From positions 1 through 64,000 of the forward strand of contig JAOMEO010000003.1 of the NCBI GenBank assembly GCA_028345955.1: DNA of 64,000 nucleotides, given 5' to 3'. The DNA is from Candidatus Thioglobus sp. (lineage in GTDB: Bacteria > Pseudomonadota > Gammaproteobacteria > PS1 > Pseudothioglobaceae). The notes under the pieces were generated by a model that was not told where the DNA came from, searched no databases, and worked only from the letters and a program-made list of their open reading frames with translations. Position 1 is the first letter of the stretch. Each line of letters opens with the position of its first letter. Shown in pieces: positions 36,920 to 45,439 of the stretch. The position numbers and the translations under genes are program-made.

Positions 36920-37291
36920 TTATTTTTTTTCTGAAAAATTTAATGCAACGGAATTAATGCAGTAGCGCTTTCCAGTTGGCTGAGGACCATCAGGAAAAAC
37001 ATGACCTAAATGTGCATCACAAGATGAACACCTAACTTCTATTCTGATGTAACCCAAAGAGTCATCTTCAATTTGTCGAATACAGTCGCTCTTAGCGAGC
37101 TCGTAAAAACTTGGCCAACCACTCCCTGAATCAAACTTTGTGTTTGATTCAAACAATAGAGCATCACAACAAACGCAGTGATAATGACCTGTTTCATAGT
37201 GGTTATAGTATTCACCGGTAAATGGTGGCTCAGTACCACATTCTTGGGTGATATGATAAGCTTCTGTTGATAACTTTTTCTTAATGTCCAT
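36920..37291 (-). CDS. msrB: Peptide methionine-(R)-S-oxide reductase
   Basis: The 123-residue protein matches Msr[52 protein letters not shown]. Zinc-ligand cysteines are C39/C42 and C88/C91; the catalytic Cys is C111. It reduces the R form of methionine sulfoxide using thioredoxin. A TATAAT on the minus strand (37303-37298) with TTGAAG 18 bases further upstream would start transcription almost exactly at the ATG, so the mRNA might be leaderless; this is speculative. Confidence 0.95.
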   Translation of the reverse strand: MDIKKKLSTEAYHITQECGTEPPFTGEYYNHYETGHYHCVCCDALLFESNTKFDSGSGWPSFYELAKSDCIRQIEDDSLGYIRIEVRCSSCDAHLGHVFPDGPQPTGKRYCINSVALNFSEKK

Positions 37292-37345
37292 TCGTGTATT
37301 ATAAGAGAACTATAGAGGTTTCTTCAATATCTGCGATCAATAATT

Positions 37346-38431
37346 ATGGAAATATATTTGGTAGGTGGTGCTGTTCGAGATGAACTATTAGGTATATCTA
37401 ATAACAAATCTGCAAAGGATTATGTTGTCGTGGGCTCCTCACCTCAAGAAATGAAATCACTCGGATATCATCAAGTGGGAAAAAATTTTCCTGTTTTTAT
37501 TAATCCAAAATCCGGTGATGAATACGCTTTAGCTAGAATCGAAAGCAAGGTTGGTGTTGGTTATTCCGGTTTTGAATTCGATACATCAAAGACTGTAACT
37601 CTTGAACAAGACCTGTATCGTCGTGATTTAACTATTAATGCTATTGCTAGAAACCTAGAAGGTGAATTGATTGATCCTTATGGTGGATTGAAAGACATTA
37701 AAACAAAAACTATTCGACATGTTTCTGATGCATTTTCAGAAGATCCAGTCAGATTATTGAGGGTAGCCAGATTTGCATCTCGTTTTCACAAACTAGGGTT
37801 TAGTATCGCCCCTGAAACTCGGAAATTAATGCGGCAGATGGTGGCCTCAGGGGAAGTGGATGCACTTGTACCGGAACGAGTCTTTAAAGAGCTTTCTTTG
37901 GCACTTTACTCTGATAAACCTTCTATATTTTTTGATGTTTTACTTGAATCTAGTGCTTATGGCCGCCTTTTCCCTATGTTAACTTCAACTGGGAGTTATA
38001 TTGCTCAACTAGTTGATGTATCAGTGGAGGATCTTGATGTTAAGTTTGCACTCTGGCTACATCAAGAGAAGCTTAAAGATATTGCTGCATTGTGTTCGCA
38101 TCTTAAATGCCCTAAAGATTATCAACAGGTAGCTGAACTTGTTGCTGAGTGGTATTATTTTTCCAAAGATTTACTCTCACATACTGCACAAGAAGTACTA
38201 GATTTTTATCTGAAAACTGATAGTTTGCGTCGTCAGAGGCGTTTTGAAAAGATACTTATTGCTTTTAAAGAGTTGGGTGTAGATGTTAAGCCTATTTCGG
38301 AAATTTTAGTGGCATTAAAAGCTATTAATGCTTCGAAGCTAGATAAAGCTCTAATTGTCGAGCAAATAGCTCAAAAAAGGCTATCAGTGATTGGGAGATT
38401 TCTCAACCCGACAAAGAAAGATCTAAGTTAA
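37346..38431 (+). CDS. cca: CCA tRNA nucleotidyltransferase-like protein with altered motifs
   Basis: The 361-residue protein aligns by eye with E. coli Cca: [14 protein letters not shown] at the N-terminus, [32 protein letters not shown] and [12 protein letters not shown]. Compared with E. coli the KDRD catalytic stretch reads SAKD, so the first carboxylate (E. coli D21) is replaced by Ala23 while the second is kept as Asp25. The C-terminal HD phosphohydrolase motif is also missing and the protein is ~50 residues shorter than E. coli Cca (412). It should add CCA to tRNA 3' ends, but activity needs testing. Its stop overlaps engB tail to tail by four bases. Confidence 0.88.
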   Translation: MEIYLVGGAVRDELLGISNNKSAKDYVVVGSSPQEMKSLGYHQVGKNFPVFINPKSGDEYALARIESKVGVGYSGFEFDTSKTVTLEQDLYRRDLTINAIARNLEGELIDPYGGLKDIKTKTIRHVSDAFSEDPVRLLRVARFASRFHKLGFSIAPETRKLMRQMVASGEVDALVPERVFKELSLALYSDKPSIFFDVLLESSAYGRLFPMLTSTGSYIAQLVDVSVEDLDVKFALWLHQEKLKDIAALCSHLKCPKDYQQVAELVAEWYYFSKDLLSHTAQEVLDFYLKTDSLRRQRRFEKILIAFKELGVDVKPISEILVALKAINASKLDKALIVEQIAQKRLSVIGRFLNPTKKDLS

Positions 38432-39045
38432 CTTTCATTCGGAAACTCGAATACTATGTCTAGATATTGACAAAGCTCTGAGATACCTTCTTTTTTGAGG
38501 GAAGAGAAAAGCTGTACATTGATATTTGGCAAACCCTTTAAGGACTTAATGACTCTAAGCTTGGTTGAACTAGCAGCACCCTTTTTTAGTTTATCTGATT
38601 TGGTTAAGAGGATGTTTGTGGGCACATTATTATTAACAAACCACTGCAACATCATTTCATCAAATGGTTTTAAGGGGTGACGGCAATCCATCACTAAAAT
38701 CGTTGCCTTCAAACAATTTCTATTGTCAAAATATTCACTCATATCTAGGTGCCATCTTTGTTTAACTTTATCTGGCACTTTGGCGTAACCATAGCCTGGT
38801 AAGTCAACGAGCCGTCGTTGTTCGTCAATTTCAAAAAAAACTAAATGTTGTGTGCGTCCAGGAGTTCGACTGACCTTTGCTAATTTTTTTTGTTCGGTCA
38901 GGGTATTTATTACACTGGACTTTCCGGCATTAGAACGACCTGCAAATACAACCTCATATCCATGGTCTTCAGGGCAGCCTTTTAATGAGGGACAAGATAG
39001 TAAGAATTTTGCCTGACGGTAAGAATTATGCATAGCTCGAGTCAT
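38428..39045 (-). CDS. engB: Ribosome-assembly GTPase EngB/YihA
   Basis: The 205-residue protein is a small TrmE-Era-EngA-like GTPase: G1 [16 protein letters not shown] (~residues 33-48), G3 [14 protein letters not shown]4 LLTKSDKL. It is required for 50S subunit maturation in other bacteria. Its N-terminus may begin at Met1 or Met5. It lies opposite the cca gene, overlapping its end by four bases, and is transcribed away from the thioesterase gene. Confidence 0.95.
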   Translation of the reverse strand: MTRAMHNSYRQAKFLLSCPSLKGCPEDHGYEVVFAGRSNAGKSSVINTLTEQKKLAKVSRTPGRTQHLVFFEIDEQRRLVDLPGYGYAKVPDKVKQRWHLDMSEYFDNRNCLKATILVMDCRHPLKPFDEMMLQWFVNNNVPTNILLTKSDKLKKGAASSTKLRVIKSLKGLPNINVQLFSSLKKEGISELCQYLDIVFEFPNES

Positions 39046-39154
39046 GTTTTAAAAACAAAGACATTATATAAGTTTCATTATTGGGTAAATCACAGGAATG
39101 AAATATTCTTTTAACTGTTCCAATATTTTTTTTGAAAAGAATAAATTTCGTTTT

Positions 39155-39180
39155 TTGTATAATTTACAACGGAAATTGTA
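39155..39180. promoter_or_regulatory. Repeated TTGTA/TACAA half-sites over a TATAAT element
   Basis: TTGTA (39155-39159), TACAA (39165-39169) and TTGTA (39176-39180) form alternating inverted half-sites; TATAAT at 39158-39163 is embedded in the first repeat. A separate TTGACA lies at 39195-39200 but has a poor -10. The site lies between engB and the thioesterase gene and looks like an operator overlapping a promoter. The protein that would bind is unknown. Confidence 0.35.
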
Positions 39181-39270
39181 CAGCATTAGCTATATTGACA
39201 AGTAACATATTCTTTAATAGGTTGAGCTATTGTCTTATTGTGACTTGGCCAAGAGATTTTTTGGTGACTT

Positions 39271-39804
39271 ATGGATAATGATGTATATCTTCATCGAGAA
39301 TATAGAAAGTTTTCTTCAAACGATGATTTAAGTAAAACTTTATCACTTTATCAGGCTAAAGTCCATTCTGATTGGATTGACTACAATGGTCATATGAGTG
39401 AGTCTTTCTATCTCTATGCATTTGGAGACGCCTCTGATGCACTTTTTAGATATATTGGTATCGATGAGGATTATCGATCTTTAGGTCAATCTTTCTATAC
39501 AGTTGAAACACACATAAATTTTTACCTAGAAGTATCGGAGGGAGAGCTTTTAAGGTTCACTACTCAAATACTTGGACTCGATAAAAAGCGTTTGCATTTT
39601 TTTCACGAGATGATTCATGCACATAGCGGGGATCTATTGGCAACAACTGAGCAAATGTTAATACATGTTGATACGAATAAATCGAAGGCCAGCGAAATCA
39701 TGCCTGCTGTCGCAGAAATACTTGGAGAAATTTGGGCTTTTCATCAGCAACTTCCACCTCCAAAGCAGCAAGGTCGAGTCATGCATATATCGAAAACAAA
39801 ATAA
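39271..39804 (+). CDS. Hotdog-fold thioesterase, carnitine-pathway type
   Basis: The 177-residue protein is a 4-hydroxybenzoyl-CoA-type hotdog thioesterase with VHSDWIDYNGHMSESFYLYAFGDASDALFRYIGI (~residues 34-67) and SFYTVETHINFYLEVSEG. This form is close by eye to the thioesterase domain fused to some L-carnitine dehydrogenases and to stand-alone betainyl-CoA thioesterases, which release betaine or carnitine from CoA. It begins a run of genes that includes a very CaiD-like hydratase, which supports that role. A weak GGTGA site precedes the ATG. Substrate assignment is inference. Confidence 0.75.
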   Translation: MDNDVYLHREYRKFSSNDDLSKTLSLYQAKVHSDWIDYNGHMSESFYLYAFGDASDALFRYIGIDEDYRSLGQSFYTVETHINFYLEVSEGELLRFTTQILGLDKKRLHFFHEMIHAHSGDLLATTEQMLIHVDTNKSKASEIMPAVAEILGEIWAFHQQLPPPKQQGRVMHISKTK

Positions 39805-39846
39805 AGCAGATTTAATATTTTTAATAAAAAATAGGAAGAGAATTTA

Positions 39847-41004
39847 ATGGAATTTAGTCTTTCAAGCGAACAAGAGATGATTATCGATACCGTCCGAAGC
39901 TTTGTTGAGCAAGAGTTATATCCACACGAAGATGAAGTTGAAAAAACCAATCATATTGATGTAAGTTTGGCAGAGAGTATTAAACAAAAAGCAATTAACC
40001 TTGGTCTTTATGCTACCAACATGCCTGTGAAATATGGAGGCGGCGGTCTCGATACATTGACTTTATGTCTTTTGGAGAAGGAGTTGGGCAAGGCGAATTT
40101 TGGCCTTCAGTATATTGTTGCAAGGCCAAGCAATATATTAATGGCATGCAAAGATGAGCAAATCGATAAATATTTGGTACCAACGATACGTGGTGAAAAA
40201 GTAGATTGTTTGGCAATGACTGAACCTAATGCTGGCTCAGATGTGCGTTCAATGAAATGCCGAGCTGAGCGAGATGGTGAGTATTTTGTAATCAACGGTT
40301 CTAAGCACTTTATCAGTCATGCTGATATGGCCGATTACGTGATTTTATTTGTAGCCTCTGGTGTTGAAGAAACTTCTAGAGGAGCAAAGAAAAAAATCAC
40401 TAGTTTCCTTGTAGATATGGGAACGCCAGGTTTTTCTGTAGAAGCTGGATACAATAGTGTTTCGCACCGTGGATACCATAACTTTATTCTCAATTTTGAT
40501 AACTGCCGTGTCCATGAATCGCAAGTATTGGGTGAGATAGATCACGGTTTTGATGTGGCTAATGAGTGGCTAGGAGCGACTCGTTTATCTGTTGCGGCAA
40601 TGTGTCTAGGAAGAGCTGAACGTGCCTTACAGATTGCGACCGAGTGGGCTGCAACTCGTGAACAGTTTGGACAAACTATAGGAAAGTTTCAGGGGGTTTC
40701 TTTTAAGCTCGCTGACATGTCCATGGAATTAAAAGCCGCTGAGTTGCTTACTTTGAGGGCCGCTTGGAATGACTCTCAAGGAAAGATGACCAATAGTGAT
40801 GCTGCCATGGCAAAACTAAAGGCAACTGAAACACTAGCAATGGTTTCTGATGAGGCTATACAGATTTTAGGTGGCATGGGTTTGATGGATGAGTTGCCTC
40901 TAGAGAGGATATGGCGTGACCATCGGGTAGAACGAATATGGGACGGCACTAGTGAAATTCAACGTCATATTATTTCAAGGTCACTCTTAAGACCTTTCGA
41001 ATAA
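39847..41004 (+). CDS. Acyl-CoA dehydrogenase, candidate gamma-butyrobetainyl-CoA dehydrogenase
   Basis: The 385-residue flavoprotein has the full acyl-CoA dehydrogenase layout: an N-terminal helical domain with PVKYGGGGLD, a middle domain with AMTEPNAGSDVRSMKC and NGSKHFISHADMADYVI, and a C-terminal domain with TREQFGQTIGKFQGVSFKLADM, ILGGMGLMDELPLERIWRD. At the position of the usual catalytic YEGT Glu it has Asp in WDGTSEIQ; Asp is seen there in some other ACAD subgroups. It is about the length of CaiA (380). With the hydratase downstream it would interconvert gamma-butyrobetainyl-CoA and crotonobetainyl-CoA. AGGAAGAG precedes the ATG. Confidence 0.85.
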   Translation: MEFSLSSEQEMIIDTVRSFVEQELYPHEDEVEKTNHIDVSLAESIKQKAINLGLYATNMPVKYGGGGLDTLTLCLLEKELGKANFGLQYIVARPSNILMACKDEQIDKYLVPTIRGEKVDCLAMTEPNAGSDVRSMKCRAERDGEYFVINGSKHFISHADMADYVILFVASGVEETSRGAKKKITSFLVDMGTPGFSVEAGYNSVSHRGYHNFILNFDNCRVHESQVLGEIDHGFDVANEWLGATRLSVAAMCLGRAERALQIATEWAATREQFGQTIGKFQGVSFKLADMSMELKAAELLTLRAAWNDSQGKMTNSDAAMAKLKATETLAMVSDEAIQILGGMGLMDELPLERIWRDHRVERIWDGTSEIQRHIISRSLLRPFE

Positions 41005-41013
41005 ATAATCTCT

Positions 41014-43068
41014 ATGAGTCAATCAAATTTGAGTCGTCTGATATCTCCTAGGTCAATTGCTGTTGTTGGTCATCGAGGAGCTGATTTTGCTATAAAAGGG
41101 AGTCTTAAATTGGGTTATAGCGGAAAAATTTGGGCGATTCATCCATCTAGGGAGACTATTGAGGGGTTGGAGTGTTATAAAAGTGTTAGAGATTTACCTG
41201 AACCTCCAGATGCAACATTCATAGCAGTTAATGCCGAAACTGCTATAGAAATAGTTACTGATTTAAAACAAATTGGAGGAGGTGGGGCAGTGTTGTATGC
41301 TTCCGGTTTTGGAGAGGTGGGAGAAGAAGGAGTTAAAAGAAACCAAAGGCTAGTTGAAGCTGCAGGCAAGATGCCGATTATTGGACCCAACTGTTATGGC
41401 TTTATTAATAGTTTAGATAGAGTTGCTTTATGGCCAGACTTACATGGCTGTGAAGCACTCAATAAGGGCGTAGCAATCATTACTCAAAGCGGTAATATAG
41501 GACTAAATATGACAATGCAGTCAATTGGTTTACCTATTGCTTACATGTTTACTCTTGGCAATCAGGCAAATACAAGTATTTCAGATATTATTAATGCTGT
41601 GCTGGATGATGATAGAGTTTGTGCCATAGGTCTTCATATGGAAGGTGTTAGCGATATTGAAGCTTTTGATAATGCTGGACGCCGAGCATTAGAAAAAAAG
41701 ATACCTATCGTAGCTATCAAAACTGGCCGAACAAATACCTCTTCCCAAATTGCTCTTAGCCATACTAGTTCGTTGACGGGAGCGGACCAATTGTTTGATG
41801 TTTTATTTGATCGTCTAGGAATAGCTAGAGTTGATAACGTTCCGGAGTTTTTGGAAACTTTAAAGTTGCTCAGTATTTTCGGCGCAATCGATCACAATGG
41901 TGTGGCCTCAATGAGCTGTTCAGGAGGAGAGGCGGGAATGATGGCTGATTTAATTGATGGCTTAGATATCTCTTTTTCAGGTCTTGAAAATGAACACAAG
42001 GAACGAATTCAAAACACATTGAATGAGTTTGTTGAGGTAGATAACCCCTTAGATTATCATACTTTTGTTTGGGGGGATCGTCATCGTACAGCTGCTTGTT
42101 TTAAAGAAATGATGAGTGGAGACTTTGCAGCAACCATGCTACTATTGGATTGGCCAAAAACTGACCAAATTAACCAACAAGATTGGGACAAAACTTTCTA
42201 TGCACTATGTGATGCCGCGACAGAGACAGGAAAAAAAGCCATCGTTCTAGCTTCTATTGCCGATTGTATGCCAAAAAGAATCATTGATGAATGCCAAAAA
42301 CGTGGAATTGCACCAATGATTGGTTTGGATACCTGTCTTAAATCGTTACATCATTCATACAGGTGCGGTCAAGCTTTTAATGGAGACTCGGCTACTCCTA
42401 TAGAGGTTACAATGCCAGCTTCAAACAAAACAAAAATTAAGAGAACACTTTCTGAGTTTGATGGAAAGCAATTATTGGCTGAGTATGGCGTATCAATACC
42501 TGGTGGTGAGTTGGTTTCTAGTATTGAGGGTGCATTGAGGGTCGCAGAAAAATTGAACTATCCAGTCACCGTCAAGGTATCAAGTGAATCCTTAGTTCAT
42601 AAGAGTGATTCAGGAGCTATTAGAGTTAACATTAAGGATGCTGAGATGCTCAAATTAGCAGTATCTGAGCTACTACAAATCGGACCTTCATTATTGGTTG
42701 AAGAAATGGTAGAGGGCGCTATAGCAGAACTAATCATTGGTGCCGATTGTGACCCTTTGTTTGGAAAATATTTGATAATTGGTAGTGGCGGACTTTTGGT
42801 TGAGTTATTAAGCGACAGTATTCCATTGCTTTTACCGGTTGAGAGAAATAATGTTTTGGAAGCGCTTTCTGAGTTGAAGCTATTTTCGATACTTGAGGGT
42901 TATCGTGGACACTCAGCTGGAGATATTGATGCTGTCATTGATACTGTGATGTCTACGATCGATTTTGTTAACTCAAATGAAGTTATTGAACTTGATATAA
43001 ATCCATTACTAGTTTTACCTCAGGGAAAAGGTGCAATTGCCGTTGATGCTTTAGTTAGACTGAATTAG
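41014..43068 (+). CDS. NDP-forming acyl-CoA synthetase family protein
   Basis: The 684-residue protein has the single-chain ADP-forming acetyl-CoA synthetase layout: a CoA-binding Rossmann domain (LISPRSIAVVGHRG...YSGKIWAIHP), a succinyl-CoA-synthetase-like domain with GPNCYGFIN and the His loop ALSHTSSLTG, and a C-terminal ATP-grasp domain from ~residue 470 (LAEYGVSIPGGELV, VTVKVSSESLVHKSD, ELDINPLLVLP). It makes a CoA thioester with ATP cleavage to ADP. Set between the dehydrogenase and the CaiD-like hydratase, it is the likely CoA-activating step of the module, where E. coli uses CaiC or CaiB. The substrate is inferred from context. Confidence 0.85.
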   Translation: MSQSNLSRLISPRSIAVVGHRGADFAIKGSLKLGYSGKIWAIHPSRETIEGLECYKSVRDLPEPPDATFIAVNAETAIEIVTDLKQIGGGGAVLYASGFGEVGEEGVKRNQRLVEAAGKMPIIGPNCYGFINSLDRVALWPDLHGCEALNKGVAIITQSGNIGLNMTMQSIGLPIAYMFTLGNQANTSISDIINAVLDDDRVCAIGLHMEGVSDIEAFDNAGRRALEKKIPIVAIKTGRTNTSSQIALSHTSSLTGADQLFDVLFDRLGIARVDNVPEFLETLKLLSIFGAIDHNGVASMSCSGGEAGMMADLIDGLDISFSGLENEHKERIQNTLNEFVEVDNPLDYHTFVWGDRHRTAACFKEMMSGDFAATMLLLDWPKTDQINQQDWDKTFYALCDAATETGKKAIVLASIADCMPKRIIDECQKRGIAPMIGLDTCLKSLHHSYRCGQAFNGDSATPIEVTMPASNKTKIKRTLSEFDGKQLLAEYGVSIPGGELVSSIEGALRVAEKLNYPVTVKVSSESLVHKSDSGAIRVNIKDAEMLKLAVSELLQIGPSLLVEEMVEGAIAELIIGADCDPLFGKYLIIGSGGLLVELLSDSIPLLLPVERNNVLEALSELKLFSILEGYRGHSAGDIDAVIDTVMSTIDFVNSNEVIELDINPLLVLPQGKGAIAVDALVRLN

Positions 43069-43107
43069 TAGTAACATGACATTAATTTCAAAATTAAGGA
43101 AAATTTT

Positions 43108-43893
43108 ATGAACAAAAGTGTCACTTGTGAGGCATATAACGAAGTGCTGCTAATTACACTTGATCGCCCTAAAGCCAATGCGATTGATGTGACCACAAGC
43201 CACGCTCTTGGTGATGCTTTCATCTCCTTTAGAGATGATAATGATTTAAGAGTAGCCATTATTATTGGTGCAGGTGAACGGTTTTTTTGTGGTGGTTGGG
43301 ATTTAAAAGCAGCATCTGAAGGTGAGTCAGTTGATGCAGACTTTGGCCCAGGTGGTTTTGCCGGACTTACTGAATTGTGGGATTTGGATAAGCCTGTTAT
43401 TGCTGCAGTTAATGGTTTAGCAGTTGGAGGTGGTTTTGAGTTGGCACTTGCAGCTGATCTAATTATTGCAGCTAATAAAGCTGAGTTTTTTGTGCCTGAA
43501 GCTACTTTAGGAATTATTCCTGACAGTGGAGGAGTTTTGAGATTGCCACGACGTTTACCTAGAGCGATTGCGATGGAAATGCTTATGACCGGAAGGCGAA
43601 TGGGTGTAGATGAGGCACAAAAATATGGCTTAGTGAACAGAAGTTGTTCATTACAAATGTTAAAAAAGCAAGCCATTGAGTGGGCACACGAAATCGCTCA
43701 GTCTGCTCCCCTTTCATTGGCGGCAATTAAAGCGGTCATTAGAGAGACAGATCAAATGGATTTAGAATCTGCGTATGAAACTATGCGTTCTGGTCAAATT
43801 AAGGCTTATCATAAAATGCTCAAATCTGAGGATGCCAAGGAAGGACCGCTTGCTTTTTCTGAAAAGCGTCCTCCCAAATGGAAGGGAAAATAG
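43108..43893 (+). CDS. caiD: Crotonobetainyl-CoA hydratase (CaiD-like)
   Basis: The 261-residue crotonase resembles E. coli CaiD unusually closely by eye along its length: [54 protein letters not shown]-type stretch (here [12 protein letters not shown]), [31 protein letters not shown] and the C-terminus [15 protein letters not shown] with PKWKGK. The crotonase glutamates are in GGGFELAL and FVPEATLG. CaiD hydrates crotonobetainyl-CoA to L-carnitinyl-CoA. It is preceded by AAGGA and lies 39 bases after the synthetase gene. This is the strongest single clue that the region handles carnitine-type compounds. General enoyl-CoA hydratase function remains possible. Confidence 0.83.
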   Translation: MNKSVTCEAYNEVLLITLDRPKANAIDVTTSHALGDAFISFRDDNDLRVAIIIGAGERFFCGGWDLKAASEGESVDADFGPGGFAGLTELWDLDKPVIAAVNGLAVGGGFELALAADLIIAANKAEFFVPEATLGIIPDSGGVLRLPRRLPRAIAMEMLMTGRRMGVDEAQKYGLVNRSCSLQMLKKQAIEWAHEIAQSAPLSLAAIKAVIRETDQMDLESAYETMRSGQIKAYHKMLKSEDAKEGPLAFSEKRPPKWKGK

Positions 43894-43941
43894 TTCTCCA
43901 TTAATCCTGCTCACACTGGATAAAATAGATGTGTGTATAAT

Positions 43942-43971
43942 TTAACGAAACTATTAACATTCACGTATAAT
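43942..43971 (+). promoter_or_regulatory. Promoter region of the cytochrome c4 gene
   Basis: Two GTATAATTT blocks occur upstream of the gene (TATAAT at 43936-43941 and 43966-43971). The second has TTAACG (43942-43947) 18 bases before it, a 4/6 match to the -35 consensus. TTCACG...CGTGGAA around the second block forms a partial inverted repeat. Confidence 0.4.
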
Positions 43972-43997
43972 TTCGTGGAATTTTTTGGAAATTTAGA

Positions 43998-44645
43998 ATG
44001 AAAAAGACCATTGTTATTTTTGTATCAATTGTACTTGCAACTTTTAGTGCAACAAGTCTTGCCTCTGGAGATGCTGAGTTAGGTCAAGCTAAATCTGCAA
44101 CTTGTATGGGTTGTCATGGTCTTGCTGGTAATAGCACCATACCAAATTATCCTAAGCTTGCCGGTCAAGGTGAAGGTTATATTTTGAAACAACTACAGGA
44201 ATTTAAATCAGGTGCAAGAGACAATGCAATTATGGCTGGTGTTGCTTCCCTACTGTCGGAACAAGATATGATGGATATTGCAGCATATTACTCAATTCAA
44301 ACTATAAGTGAAAATAGTGCTAAGGCAGATGAAAAAACAATCGAATTAGCTCGAAAGATCTATCTTGGCGGAAAGAAAGATACGCAAACCACTGCTTGTA
44401 TTGCATGCCATGGTCCTAAGGGTTTAGGTATTCCTAGTGCAAAATTTCCTGCTCTTAGTGCTCAACATGCTGAGTATATTGCTTTGCAGTTAAAAGCATT
44501 CCGTCAATATTCTATCAACGAGCAGACTGGCTCTGATGACCTTGCTAGAGATAATGACTATGAAGGTATGATGAGAAATGTTGCCAAAGGTTTGACAACT
44601 GTTGAAATTGAAGCTTTAGCTGAATATATTGCTGGTCTTCACTAA
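43998..44645 (+). CDS. Cytochrome c4-type dihaem protein
   Basis: The 215-residue protein has a signal peptide (MKKTIVIFVSIVLATFSATSLAS) and two haem-binding motifs, CMGCHG (~residue 35) and CIACHG (~residue 133), in two similar halves, as in cytochrome c4. KLAGQGEGYILKQLQEFKSGAR and KFPALSAQHAEYIALQLKAFR are the corresponding family stretches. It is a periplasmic electron carrier to terminal oxidases. It has its own promoter and may be unrelated to its neighbours. Its stop abuts the stop of the SDR gene with no gap and no clear terminator. Confidence 0.9.
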   Translation: MKKTIVIFVSIVLATFSATSLASGDAELGQAKSATCMGCHGLAGNSTIPNYPKLAGQGEGYILKQLQEFKSGARDNAIMAGVASLLSEQDMMDIAAYYSIQTISENSAKADEKTIELARKIYLGGKKDTQTTACIACHGPKGLGIPSAKFPALSAQHAEYIALQLKAFRQYSINEQTGSDDLARDNDYEGMMRNVAKGLTTVEIEALAEYIAGLH

Positions 44646-45434
44646 TTAGTTCATTCTTTCGGTATTACCGTCTACGGTCATGACCTGTCCAGTTATTTTG
44701 TGGGCTTCATTTGAAAGCAAAAATAAGGCCATATTGGCAATGTCTTCTTGACTCACAAAAGTCTTAAGTGACACCATTGATTTATAATCTTTTTGCAATT
44801 CTTCTTCTGAAACGCCTATAGATTTTGCTTTTGCTTCTATGACCCTTTGCATCCTATCTCCTGAAACCGATCCTGGACAAATAGCGTTGACTCTTATGTT
44901 GAATTCACCGAGTTCCATTGCAAGTGATTTGGTCACACCAATGACAGCCCATTTACTCGCTGCATAAGGTGTTCTGAGGGGAAAACCAAACAAGCCTGCA
45001 GTGGAAGAAATATTGATAATGGATCCGCTTTCATTATTTTTTAACAAAGGTATAGAGTGTTTAGTGAAATAAAAATGACTGTTAAGATTGATGTCTATTG
45101 TATTTCTCCAGTCTGAAATCGATAAACTTTCCATCGGTCCGGTGGGCCCAGCTATGCCAACATTATTAACAAGGGCATCAATGCTAGCAATTCTTTCTTT
45201 GAGTGAAGAGAAATATTGTTCTACAGAGTCAGGATTTTTGGCATCGACATTATCTATAAATAGTTTTTTGTTTATCAATGGATGCTCGTTAATTTCATCA
45301 ATTCTGTTTTGATTGATGTCCGATAAATAAACGTTGTATCCTTTATCTAAAGATAAACTGGCTATAGTCCAACCAATCCCATCAGCAGCAGCTGAAATTA
45401 TAATGTTTTTGCCAGGAGGCTTATTTTGACTCAT
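44646..45434 (-). CDS. Short-chain dehydrogenase at the end of the proXWV operon
   Basis: The 262-residue protein is a classical SDR with catalytic Ser-Tyr-Lys in ISSTAGLFGFPLRTPYAASK, LVNNVGIAGPTGP, and C-terminal GQVMTVDGNTERMN. The cofactor loop is changed from the usual TGxxxGIG to SAAADGIG, and the Asp in YLSDINQ suggests NAD preference. It starts five bases after proV on the same strand, so it is probably co-transcribed with the transporter. It may oxidise a hydroxyl group of the transported compound; carnitine dehydrogenation is an attractive but unproven idea. Confidence 0.83.
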   Translation of the reverse strand: MSQNKPPGKNIIISAAADGIGWTIASLSLDKGYNVYLSDINQNRIDEINEHPLINKKLFIDNVDAKNPDSVEQYFSSLKERIASIDALVNNVGIAGPTGPMESLSISDWRNTIDINLNSHFYFTKHSIPLLKNNESGSIINISSTAGLFGFPLRTPYAASKWAVIGVTKSLAMELGEFNIRVNAICPGSVSGDRMQRVIEAKAKSIGVSEEELQKDYKSMVSLKTFVSQEDIANMALFLLSNEAHKITGQVMTVDGNTERMN

Positions 45435-45439
45435 CTAAC

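Noticed and set aside
39847-43893. DMSP demethylation enzymes (DmdC dehydrogenase, DmdB ligase, DmdD hydratase)
   Set aside because: DmdC is considerably longer (~580-600 residues), DmdB is AMP-forming, and the hydratase matches CaiD far better than DmdD. The carnitine-type assignment fits better.
44643-44648. Whether a terminator separates the cytochrome c4 and SDR genes
   Set aside because: The stop codons abut with no gap and no hairpin is visible; I see no terminator there.
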